Below the pieces are notes generated by a model. The model worked only from the letters and a program-made list of their open reading frames with translations. It had not been told where the DNA came from and did not search any database. This document shows positions 7,208 to 14,662 of a DNA stretch of 27,082 nucleotides, piece by piece; within the stretch, counting starts at the first letter, position 1; each line of letters begins with the position of its first letter. Source of the stretch: Deltaproteobacteria bacterium. Its GTDB lineage: Bacteria > Desulfobacterota_B > Binatia > Bin18. The DNA lies in contig JAAXHF010000496.1 in the NCBI GenBank assembly GCA_012271025.1, positions 1 through 27,082 of the forward strand, given 5' to 3'. Both the position numbers and the translations under genes were made by a program.

Positions 7208-8311
7208 GTGTCGAAAAAACGCTCCCCCGCTTCACTCGCTCCTCTGCGCGAAAAAATTGACCAGCTCGACGCTCAGATTGTCCGCCTGCTTAACCGTCGG
7301 GCACGACTGGCCCAGCGCATCGGCCAGGCCAAGCACAACGAGCGGGCTGCGGTCTATGTGCCGAGCCGGGAGCATGAAGTCATGGCCCGCCTGGCCGACC
7401 TCAACGCCGGGCCGCTGTCGACCCGTGCCGTCCAGGCCGTGTACCGCGAGATCATCTCCGCCTCGCGAGCCCTCGAACAGCTGCCCAGGATTGCCTATCT
7501 GGGGCCGGCTGCGTCCTACACCCATATGGCCGCTCGCGAACAGTTTGGCGCCCAGGCCGAGTGTGTCCCGGTTGCGACGATTCCCGAGGTGTTTGCCGAG
7601 GTCGAGCACGAGCACACCGATTATGGGGTCGTGCCGATTGAAAATTCGACCGGCGGTGCGGTCGATATTACGCTCGATCTGTTTGTCGAGTCGGCCCTGA
7701 CCATTATTGCCGAACGCTCGCTGGCCATCCGTCACTGTCTGCTGAGCCGCGCCCAGCGGCTGGGACGGGTAGAGCGAGTCCTGGCCCACCCGCAGGCCCT
7801 GGCCCAGTGCCGGCGCTGGCTGGCCACCCACCTGCCGGGCGCGGTGGTTGAAGAGGCCAGCAGCAACTCGCGGGCGGCCGAGCTGGCCGGCCGCGATACC
7901 CGCACCGCTGCCATTGCCAGCCGTCTGGCCGGTGAGGAGTATAAACTCAGGGTGCTGGCCGCCGACATCCAGGACCAGACCGATAACTTCACCCGGTTCG
8001 CCATCCTGGGCCATGCCCAGCCCTCAAAGCCGACCGGCCACGATAAAACCGCACTGTTTGTGTCGGTCAAGGACCGGGCCGGGGTCCTGTACCAGACGCT
8101 CAAACCTTTTGCCGACAACGCGATCAATATGCTGCGCATCGAGTCGCGCCCGCTCAAGGGCAAACCCTGGGAGTATGTGTTTTTTATTGACGTGGAAGGC
8201 CACCGCGAGGATCCCCCCCTGGCCCGGGCGCTCCGGGAGATTGAGCCTTTGTGCATCCAGGTCAGAATCCTGGGCTCGTATGCGACCGCCAAACCGGCCA
8301 ACTCAGCCTGA
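7208..8311 (+). CDS. pheA: Bifunctional chorismate mutase / prephenate dehydratase (P-protein)
   Basis: A 367-residue fusion with three domains. Residues 10-92 form an AroQ-type chorismate mutase (LREKIDQLDAQIVRLLNRRA, with K42 in IGQAKHN). Residues 95-270 form prephenate dehydratase (IAYLGPAASYTHMAA, IENSTGGAVD, and the catalytic TRF at 262-264). Residues 279-360 form an ACT regulatory domain with GVLYQTLKPFA and IESRPLKGKPWEYVFF. It converts chorismate through prephenate to phenylpyruvate, and the ACT motifs suggest feedback by phenylalanine. The GTG at 7208-7210 is the only good start near the mutase domain; no clear Shine-Dalgarno sequence precedes it, and longer in-frame starts lie inside accA. 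It opens the aromatic block 55 bp after accA. Confidence 0.96.
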   Translation: MSKKRSPASLAPLREKIDQLDAQIVRLLNRRARLAQRIGQAKHNERAAVYVPSREHEVMARLADLNAGPLSTRAVQAVYREIISASRALEQLPRIAYLGPAASYTHMAAREQFGAQAECVPVATIPEVFAEVEHEHTDYGVVPIENSTGGAVDITLDLFVESALTIIAERSLAIRHCLLSRAQRLGRVERVLAHPQALAQCRRWLATHLPGAVVEEASSNSRAAELAGRDTRTAAIASRLAGEEYKLRVLAADIQDQTDNFTRFAILGHAQPSKPTGHDKTALFVSVKDRAGVLYQTLKPFADNAINMLRIESRPLKGKPWEYVFFIDVEGHREDPPLARALREIEPLCIQVRILGSYATAKPANSA

Positions 8312-8352
8312 GGGCCGTGCCGCGTCGTCTGGTCGTTACCTGGTGAGGACGT

Positions 8353-9444
8353 ATGGATATCAGCAAGTATGTTCCCGAATGGATTCTGTCCCTGACTCCC
8401 TACCAGCCGGGCAAGCCGATTGAGGAGGTCGAGCGCGAGTACGGCATCACCGACTCGATCAAGATTGCCTCCAACGAAAATCCGCTCGGTCCCTCGCCCA
8501 AGGCGGTCGCGGCGATTACGGCCGTGCTGCCCGACCTCAATCGGTATCCCGACGGCGACGCGTTTTACCTGAAAAAGCGCCTGTCCGAGAAGCTCGGTCT
8601 TGACCGCTCGCGTCTGATTCTCGGCAACGGTTCAAATGAGCTGATCGAGATGATCGTGCGGACCTTTGTCCGGGTGGGTGAATCCATCGTGGTCGGTGAA
8701 CACGCCTTTGCCATCTATCATCTGGTGAATAAAGCCGCCGGAGGACGGACCATCGCGGTGCCGCATACGGGTTTTCGGTTTGATCTGGCAGCCATGGCCG
8801 AGGCTGTGGCCGCCGATACCCGGATCGTCTTTCTGGATAATCCCAACAATCCGACCGGAACGATCTATACCCGCGACGAGTGGGAAGCGTTCTTGAAGCG
8901 TGTGCCGTCGGACGTGCTGATTGTGGTTGATGAGGCGTATTTCGAGTTTGTGGATGACCCGGACTATCCGAACTCGCTCGAGTATCACAGCGACGGACGG
9001 CTCCTCGTGACCCTGCGGACCTTCTCCAAGATCTGCGGCTTGGCCGGGCTGCGGGTCGGCTACGGCGTTGCCTCGCCCCAGCTGATCGACGCCCTCAACC
9101 GTATTCGCCAGCCGTTCAACGTCAACAGCCTGGCCCAGGTCGGCGCCTTGGCCGCCCTGGACGATGAGGCGCATATTCGTCGCACCCAGGACAATAACAG
9201 GAACGGCCTGGCCTATTTGCGTGCCGAGCTGGACCGCCTGGGCGTGGAGTACGCGCCGAGTTGGGCCAACTTTCTGCTGGTCAATATCGGGGCCGGGGTT
9301 GCCCAGCAACTGCTCCCGGCCGGGATCATCGTCCGGCCGATGGAGGGCTATGGCTATCCGGGCTATGCCCGGGTGAGTGTCGGCACACCGTCCGAGAACG
9401 CGCGCTTTATTGAGGCGCTGGAGCGGATTGTCAAGGAAGCCTGA
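8353..9444 (+). CDS. hisC: Histidinol-phosphate / aromatic amino acid aminotransferase
   Basis: A 363-residue fold-type I transaminase of the HisC family. Motifs visible: SNENPLGPSPKAV (40-52), NRYPDGDAFYLKKRL (63-77), LDNPNNPTGTIYT (161-173), DEAYFEF (193-199) and the PLP lysine K226 in TFSKICGLAGLRVGYG. The ATG has GAGG upstream. Its position between pheA and tyrA matches hisC2/hisHb of the Pseudomonas supraoperon, where the enzyme mainly transaminates phenylpyruvate and 4-hydroxyphenylpyruvate; dual use in histidine synthesis is possible. The stop TGA overlaps the tyrA ATG by one base. Family assignment is secure; the preferred substrate is inferred from context. Confidence 0.94.
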   Translation: MDISKYVPEWILSLTPYQPGKPIEEVEREYGITDSIKIASNENPLGPSPKAVAAITAVLPDLNRYPDGDAFYLKKRLSEKLGLDRSRLILGNGSNELIEMIVRTFVRVGESIVVGEHAFAIYHLVNKAAGGRTIAVPHTGFRFDLAAMAEAVAADTRIVFLDNPNNPTGTIYTRDEWEAFLKRVPSDVLIVVDEAYFEFVDDPDYPNSLEYHSDGRLLVTLRTFSKICGLAGLRVGYGVASPQLIDALNRIRQPFNVNSLAQVGALAALDDEAHIRRTQDNNRNGLAYLRAELDRLGVEYAPSWANFLLVNIGAGVAQQLLPAGIIVRPMEGYGYPGYARVSVGTPSENARFIEALERIVKEA

Positions 9445-10325
9445 TGGCCTGTCTGTTTAATCGGCTGATTATTGCCGGGGTCGGTCTGATCGGCGGCTCG
9501 CTGGGGCTGGCCGTCCGCGAGCGCGGTCTGGTCGGCGAGGTGGTCGGCTTCGGTCGGACCGAGGCCAACCTCAAGATCGGGCTGGAACGGGGCTGTATCG
9601 ACGCCTATACCTTTGACCCGGCCGAGGCAGCCCGGGGGGCGGACCTGTTGCTGCTGGCCGTGCCGGTCGCCGCTACCCGTCGGGTGCTGGAACAGTTCAT
9701 CCCCCATCTGCCGCCGGGCTGCATTATCACCGACGCGGGCAGCGTCAAGGAACAGGTGGTGACGGTCTTGGAGGAGCTGCTCCCGGCGTCTCTGCCGTGT
9801 GTCGGTGCGCACCCGGTTGCCGGGACTGAGCAGGCCGGCGCGGGGGCGGCCTTTGCCTCGCTGTTTGAGAACCGGCTGTGCGTGCTGACCCCGACGCCCC
9901 GCACCGATCCGGCCGCCCTGGCCCGTGTCCGCGAGCTGTGGCAGGCGGTCGGCATGCGGGTCGAGGAGATGGACATGCGGGTCCACGACCAGGTGCTGGC
10001 GCGGATCAGTCATCTGCCGCATGTGATCGCCTTCAGCGTTATGAACGCAGTGCTGGCCAATCCGCTGGCCGACGTGGATGCCCTGGCCTACGCGGGCAGC
10101 GCCTTCCACGATCTGAGCCGGGTGGCGGCCAGTCCGGTTGAGATGTGGCGGGATATCTGCCTCGAGAACCGCCAGGCCCTGCTGGCCGCAGTGACCGAGT
10201 TTGAGGCCGCTTTGGCCGACTTCAAAGCGGCCATTGCCGGGGCTGACGATCAGCGCCTGGCCGAGATGATGGCTGCGGCGCGGACCGAATGCCAGCGTCT
10301 GACGCGTCTGCGAGAGCGCTCATGA
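9444..10325 (+). CDS. tyrA: Prephenate (or arogenate) dehydrogenase
   Basis: A 293-residue NAD(P)-dependent TyrA that oxidatively decarboxylates prephenate to 4-hydroxyphenylpyruvate on the tyrosine branch. The Rossmann motif is GVGLIGGSLGLA (12-23). Later motifs are TDAGSVKEQ, the substrate-binding GAHPVAGTEQAG with its catalytic histidine, and HDQVLARISHLPHVIAF. There is no fused chorismate mutase and no C-terminal ACT domain, so tyrosine feedback would have to act at the active site or elsewhere. Both ends are overlapped: one base with hisC and four bases (ATGA) with aroA. In Pseudomonas the neighbouring tyrA and aroA are fused; here they are separate but overlapping. Confidence 0.96.
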   Translation: MACLFNRLIIAGVGLIGGSLGLAVRERGLVGEVVGFGRTEANLKIGLERGCIDAYTFDPAEAARGADLLLLAVPVAATRRVLEQFIPHLPPGCIITDAGSVKEQVVTVLEELLPASLPCVGAHPVAGTEQAGAGAAFASLFENRLCVLTPTPRTDPAALARVRELWQAVGMRVEEMDMRVHDQVLARISHLPHVIAFSVMNAVLANPLADVDALAYAGSAFHDLSRVAASPVEMWRDICLENRQALLAAVTEFEAALADFKAAIAGADDQRLAEMMAAARTECQRLTRLRERS

Positions 10326-11668
10326 CCGACGCCCTGCTCATCAGTCCCGCCTCGCCGGCCTCGGCCGGACTGCGCGGCGATATCAGCCTGCCCGGCGACA
10401 AGTCGATCAGCCATCGGGCGGTCATCCTGGCTGCCGTCGCCCACGGCCAGAGCCGCATACGTAACTGTTCTCTGGGCGAGGATAACCGCAGCACAATCGG
10501 TGCTTTCCAGGAGCTGGGGGTCGAGATTGCGCCTGACGGCACCGAGGTGCTTGTCACGGGTCGGGGTTGGGACGGATTGCGGGCGCCCTCAAAGCCCCTC
10601 GCCTGCGGCAATTCGGGGACGACCACCCGCCTGTTGTGTGGCGTCTTGTCGGGCCGGAGTTTTGCCTCCCGGCTTGACGGTGATGCGTCGCTCCGTCGCC
10701 GGCCGATGAGCCGGGTGATTGATCCGCTGTGCCAGATGGGTGCGAGGATCACGGGTGAGGACGGAACGAACCGTCTGCCCCTGCACATCCACGGCCTCGG
10801 CCCGGCTCGGACGCTGCGGTCAATAGACTACCGCAGCCCGGTGGCCAGCGCCCAGGTCAAGTCAGCCATTCTGTTGGCCGGTCTCCAGGCGCAAGGCACG
10901 ACTCAGGTCTGGGAGCCGGTCCGTTCTCGCGATCATACCGAGCGCCTGCTCGGAGCGTTTGGCGGCCGGGTCGAGGTGCGGGACACAATGGTCTCGGTCG
11001 CCGGCCGACAGCGGCTGCGCGGCTGCGAGCTTGAGGTACCCGGCGACCTGTCGTCGGCGGCTTTCTTCATTGGGGCGGGACTGATCGTGCCACACTCCGC
11101 CCTGCGCGTGTGCGGCGTTGGGGTCAATCCGACCCGGACCGGGGTGCTCGATATTTTTCAAGCCATGGGCGCGGCGCTGCGCATCGAAAACGCGCGCGAG
11201 GTGGGGGGTGAGCCGGTGGGCGATGTCGTGGTCCACGCCAGTCGGCTGCGTGGCACCCGGATTGACGGCGATCTGGTCGTCCGGGCCATTGACGAGTTTC
11301 CGATCATTGCGGTCGCTGCGGCCTGTGCCGAGGGCACGACCGTGATTCGCGGCGCTCAGGAGCTGCGGGTCAAGGAGAGCGACCGGCTCCGGATGCTTGC
11401 CGGCGCGCTCCACGCCCTGGGCGTTGGGGTGACCGAGCTGCCGGATGGGCTGGTCATTGAGGGTCGGGCCGGATCGGCCCAGCCGTTTCGAGCCGCCCGC
11501 GTCTCCAGCGGGGGCGACCACCGCATCGCCATGGCGCTCAGTGTGGCCGGTCTGCGGGCGGCCGGGCCGCTCGCCCTGGATCAGGCCAGCTGCGTCGATA
11601 TTTCCTTCCCGGGCTTCTACCGGGTGTTGCAAGAACTGAGCGGTGTTGATATCCGGGCCGTCCGGTAA
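10322..11668 (+). CDS. aroA: 3-phosphoshikimate 1-carboxyvinyltransferase (EPSP synthase)
   Basis: A 448-residue protein of the usual length, catalysing transfer of enolpyruvate from PEP to shikimate-3-phosphate. Motifs visible: LPGDKSISHRAVILAA (23-38), ACGNSGTTTRLL (94-105), GDASLRRRPMSRVIDPL (120-136), SAQVKSAILLAG (176-187), RDHTERLLGAFG, IDEFPIIAVAAA with the catalytic aspartate, and ELRVKESDRL. The pattern is close to class II/Bacillus-type enzymes. Within GNSGTTTR it has glycine at the PEP-site position where the CP4-type insensitive enzyme has alanine. The ATG at 10322 overlaps the tyrA stop (ATGA), so 10322 is preferred over an earlier ATG at 10289 inside tyrA. Confidence 0.97.
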   Translation: MTDALLISPASPASAGLRGDISLPGDKSISHRAVILAAVAHGQSRIRNCSLGEDNRSTIGAFQELGVEIAPDGTEVLVTGRGWDGLRAPSKPLACGNSGTTTRLLCGVLSGRSFASRLDGDASLRRRPMSRVIDPLCQMGARITGEDGTNRLPLHIHGLGPARTLRSIDYRSPVASAQVKSAILLAGLQAQGTTQVWEPVRSRDHTERLLGAFGGRVEVRDTMVSVAGRQRLRGCELEVPGDLSSAAFFIGAGLIVPHSALRVCGVGVNPTRTGVLDIFQAMGAALRIENAREVGGEPVGDVVVHASRLRGTRIDGDLVVRAIDEFPIIAVAAACAEGTTVIRGAQELRVKESDRLRMLAGALHALGVGVTELPDGLVIEGRAGSAQPFRAARVSSGGDHRIAMALSVAGLRAAGPLALDQASCVDISFPGFYRVLQELSGVDIRAVR

Positions 11669-11672
11669 GGCT

Positions 11673-12509
11673 ATGAAAAAAGATCTGATCATCGCCCTCG
11701 ACGGTCCGGCCGGAGCCGGCAAAAGCTCGGCCAGCCGCCTGTTGGCCGAGCGTCTGGGCTATCGCTATGTTGATACCGGAGCGCTGTATCGGGCGGTCGG
11801 CCTGCTGGTCTGGGAGCAAGGGCTCGACCCCGAGGACACGACGGCCCTGGCACCGGTGTGTGAAACCCTTGATGTTCGCTTTGAGCCGGGTTCGGGTGGC
11901 CAGCGTCTGTTTGTGGGACAGCGGGATGTGACCGAGCAGATTCGGCGTCCCGAGGTGAGTCAGATGGCCTCGCGGGTATCGGCCCAGCCGCTCGTGCGTG
12001 CGCGTTTGCTGACGGTCCAGCGCGAGTTGGGCCGCGGCGGAGGGGTGGTGGTCGAGGGTCGGGATATCGGAACCGTGGTCTTTCCCGACGCTGATCTCAA
12101 GGTCTACCTGGATGCCTCGGCCGAAGAACGCAGCCGGCGGCGCCATCAAGAACTCCGCCACACGGGCCGCCCGACTTCTCTGGCGCTGACGCGCCGCGCT
12201 ATGCGGGAGCGGGACGAGCGGGACACGGGGCGCAGCCATGCGCCGCTGCGCCCGGCCGCCGATGCCGTCATTCTTGACACCACCGACCTCAGCCTGGCAG
12301 AAGTGGTGGACGCGCTCGCCACGTATGTAGAGAACTGTGCAAGTGGCGATGCAAAAAGGAAAAAGCACGGAGCGCAGCTCTTGCAACCTGATGGAGAGGG
12401 GGGTATGGAGAGGCGAGAAGCAGGCAGCTTCCCAGGGGGTACACACGCACATGGAACACAACACCGAACACGAACAAACCCAGGCTCAAAACGGGCAGAC
12501 CGCCACTGA
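11673..12509 (+). CDS. cmk: Cytidylate kinase with unusual C-terminal extension
   Basis: CMP/dCMP kinase, supplying CDP and dCDP for nucleic acid and lipid synthesis. The P-loop is DGPAGAGKSSASR (10-22), followed by YVDTGALYRAV (32-42), EGRDIGTVVFPDADLKVYL (128-146) and MRERDERDTGRSHAPLRPA (177-195). The conserved fold ends near residue 220 (LAEVVDALATYVE), where other Cmk proteins stop at about 220-230 residues. This frame continues to 278. The extra 55-58 residues are low-complexity, rich in Gly, Arg and His, and resemble nothing I know. They are encoded in a stretch whose last 59 bases are also the start of rpsA in another frame. The extension may be real, a lost-stop artefact, or a sequence error. 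The ATG lies four bases after the aroA stop. Confidence 0.93.
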   Translation: MKKDLIIALDGPAGAGKSSASRLLAERLGYRYVDTGALYRAVGLLVWEQGLDPEDTTALAPVCETLDVRFEPGSGGQRLFVGQRDVTEQIRRPEVSQMASRVSAQPLVRARLLTVQRELGRGGGVVVEGRDIGTVVFPDADLKVYLDASAEERSRRRHQELRHTGRPTSLALTRRAMRERDERDTGRSHAPLRPAADAVILDTTDLSLAEVVDALATYVENCASGDAKRKKHGAQLLQPDGEGGMERREAGSFPGGTHAHGTQHRTRTNPGSKRADRH

Positions 12510-14271
12510 GAGCCTGGCTCAGCCGGAAAGCCCGCCCCAAGACGGACAGGAAGAGGGGCCGGCCGGCGGACCTGAAGATTTCATCCAACTGTTTGAACAG
12601 AGCTTGCAGACGGTCAAACCCGGCGAAGTCGTCCGGGGGCGGGTGGTGAACATCGGACCCGAGGTGGTCACGATCGACATCGGCTATAAGTCGGAGGGAC
12701 AGATCCCCGTGGCCGAGTTTCGCTCGCGGGATGGAGAAGTCACTATAAGTGAGGGCGACGAGGTCGAGGTTTTTTTTGATTCGGCCGACGCCGAGCAGGA
12801 AGGCGTGGTGCTGTCTCGAGCCAAGGCCGAAGAGTTCCGGGTATGGCACAAGATCGAGGACGCCTTTAGCAATAATGTGCCCATCGAGGGCAGCATCGTC
12901 GGCAAGGTCAAGGGCGGACTCAAGGTCGATATCGGGGTTTCGGCCTTTTTGCCCGGCTCGCACGTCGATTTACGACCGGTGCGGGATCTGGATCGTTTCA
13001 TCGGACGCCGGGAGAAGTTTGCGGTCCTCAAATTTAATCGCTCACGGGCCAATGTGGTGGTCTCGCGCCGAACGGTTCTGGAGCAGGAACGGGCGACCCT
13101 GCGCGAAGAGACGCTGAAGCTGCTTGAGGAGGGGGTCATTCTGGAGGGAACGGTCAAGAATATCACCGACTACGGGGCGTTTGTCGATCTCGGCGGCATC
13201 GACGGCCTGTTGCACGTGACCGATATGTCGTGGGGCCGTGTCGGCCACCCGTCGGAAATGGTCAAGACCGGCGAGACCGTCAAGGTCGTGGTCCTCAAGT
13301 ACGATGCCAAGCGCGAGCGGGTCTCGCTGGGGCTCAAGCAGCTGATTCCCGATCCCTGGCTCACCGTTGCCGAGCGTTATACGGTCGAGGGTCGCGTGCA
13401 TGGAAAAGTCGTCAGCCTGGCCGATTACGGCGCCTTTGTGGAGTTGGAGAGCGGTGTCGAGGGCTTGCTGCACGTGTCCGAAATGTCGTGGACCAAGCGC
13501 ATCACCCATCCCTCCAAGCTGCTGTCGGTCGGGGATGAGGTCGATGTCGTTGTGCTGGACATTAACCCCGACCACCGGCGTATCTCCCTGGGGCTCAAGC
13601 AGATTTCGCCCAATCCGTGGGAGCTGGTGCGGATGAACCATCCGGTCGGCAGCCATATTTCGGGCAAGGTCAAGAGCATCACTGACTTCGGTGTGTTCGT
13701 TGAGGTTGAGGACGGCATCGACGGCCTGGCCCACATTTCTGATCTGCACTGGACAAAAAAGATCAAGCATCCCTCAGAGCTGTTCAAAAAGGGCGATGAG
13801 GTGGAGGCGGTCATCCTCGGGGTGGACGTAGCAAACGAGCGGGTCTCGCTGGGCATCAAACAGGCCGCAGCGGATCCGTGGCAGACCTTGGCCGAGCGCC
13901 ACCCGATCGGCAGTCGGATCAACGGCAAGATCACCAGCGTGACCGATTTCGGTGTGTTTGTCGAAGTCGAAGACGGGGTCGAGGGACTGGTCCATATCTC
14001 TCAGCTGTCGACCGAACGGGTCGAGAAACCGTCTGCGCTGTTTGACGTCGGGACCGAGGTCGAGGCTGAGGTCATCCACATTGACGCCCGGGAACACAAG
14101 ATGGGTCTGAGCATTAAAGCCCTGCGGCGGACCGAAGAGCGGGCCGAGATGGAGGCGTATTTGCAGCGGGAACGGGAAGAGGCGCGGTTTTCCTTTGAGG
14201 ATATTCTGGGCGAGGAATTACGCCTGGACCGGGATGAGGCTGAGGACAAGAACGATCGGCAGAAAGCCTGA
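12451..14271 (+). CDS. rpsA: 30S ribosomal protein S1 (six S1 domains)
   Basis: A 606-residue S1 protein, the ribosomal mRNA-binding factor that helps load structured messages. Six S1 domains are visible at about 57-125, 143-206, 228-297, 313-384, 398-471 and 485-558. The last four have the canonical D[YF]GxFVE...GLxHxS pattern, and domains 5 and 6 are very similar to each other. The first 45 residues are Gln/Glu-rich and low-complexity. The C-terminus is a charged helix. ATG 12451 was chosen because AGGGGG lies at 12434-12439, although the 11-base spacing is long; in-frame ATGs at 12337, 12349 and 12391 would add 20-38 residues of non-family sequence. The first 59 bases overlap the end of cmk. 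The order cmk-rpsA-ihfB is classical. Confidence 0.96.
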   Translation: MEHNTEHEQTQAQNGQTATESLAQPESPPQDGQEEGPAGGPEDFIQLFEQSLQTVKPGEVVRGRVVNIGPEVVTIDIGYKSEGQIPVAEFRSRDGEVTISEGDEVEVFFDSADAEQEGVVLSRAKAEEFRVWHKIEDAFSNNVPIEGSIVGKVKGGLKVDIGVSAFLPGSHVDLRPVRDLDRFIGRREKFAVLKFNRSRANVVVSRRTVLEQERATLREETLKLLEEGVILEGTVKNITDYGAFVDLGGIDGLLHVTDMSWGRVGHPSEMVKTGETVKVVVLKYDAKRERVSLGLKQLIPDPWLTVAERYTVEGRVHGKVVSLADYGAFVELESGVEGLLHVSEMSWTKRITHPSKLLSVGDEVDVVVLDINPDHRRISLGLKQISPNPWELVRMNHPVGSHISGKVKSITDFGVFVEVEDGIDGLAHISDLHWTKKIKHPSELFKKGDEVEAVILGVDVANERVSLGIKQAAADPWQTLAERHPIGSRINGKITSVTDFGVFVEVEDGVEGLVHISQLSTERVEKPSALFDVGTEVEAEVIHIDAREHKMGLSIKALRRTEERAEMEAYLQREREEARFSFEDILGEELRLDRDEAEDKNDRQKA

Positions 14272-14282
14272 GGGGCAGGGCG

Positions 14283-14654
14283 GTGACCAAGCGGGATCTC
14301 ATTGAGGAAGTAGCCGAGCAATACCCCCGTTTCTCACGGCGCGAAGTCGAGGTCATGGTCAACGCGGTGTTTGATAGCATGACGCAGGCGTTAGTGCAGG
14401 GCGAACGGATCGAAATCCGGGGATTTGGAAGTTTCATCATCAAGGACCGCCCGGCTCGTGAGGGGCGCAATCCGCGCACCGGTATGGTTGTCCCGGTGGC
14501 GGCCAAGCGCGTGTTGTTGTTCAAGGTCGGCAAAGAACTCCGACTGCGGGTGGATCATAAAACGGCGCCGACCCAGGCGAGTGTGCCGGCGTCGGACGGT
14601 GCGCCCGCCGGCTTGCGCCCACAGTCCCAGACCGAAAGCGCAGAGGAGAGGTAA
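14283..14654 (+). CDS. ihfB: Integration host factor beta-like / HU-family DNA-bending protein
   Basis: A 123-residue HU/IHF-fold protein. MTKRDLIEEVAEQYPRFSRR at the N-terminus and RGFGSFIIKDRPAREGRNPR (46-65) are the family signature, and P64 in GRNPRTG is the intercalating proline. It binds and bends DNA in the nucleoid; IHF-beta normally pairs with an alpha subunit, which is not in the window. The beta assignment rests on position directly after rpsA, as in Proteobacteria. Residues from about 95 on form a Pro/Ala/Gln-rich tail of nearly 30 residues beyond the usual 94-residue length. The start is GTG at 14283 with GAGGGGCAGG upstream, 11 bp after the rpsA stop. Confidence 0.9.
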   Translation: MTKRDLIEEVAEQYPRFSRREVEVMVNAVFDSMTQALVQGERIEIRGFGSFIIKDRPAREGRNPRTGMVVPVAAKRVLLFKVGKELRLRVDHKTAPTQASVPASDGAPAGLRPQSQTESAEER

Positions 14655-14662
14655 AGATCGCA

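Noticed and set aside
10322..11668. Glyphosate-insensitive CP4-type EPSP synthase.
   Set aside because: The PEP-site segment reads GNSGTTTR, with Gly rather than the Ala of the CP4 type, so there is no support for that special class.
12405..12509. A separate 34-residue leader peptide in the cmk frame starting at ATG 12405.
   Set aside because: The G-rich run is only one base from the ATG, too close to serve it as a ribosome-binding site, and the frame is continuous with cmk. Mentioned only under the cmk tail finding.
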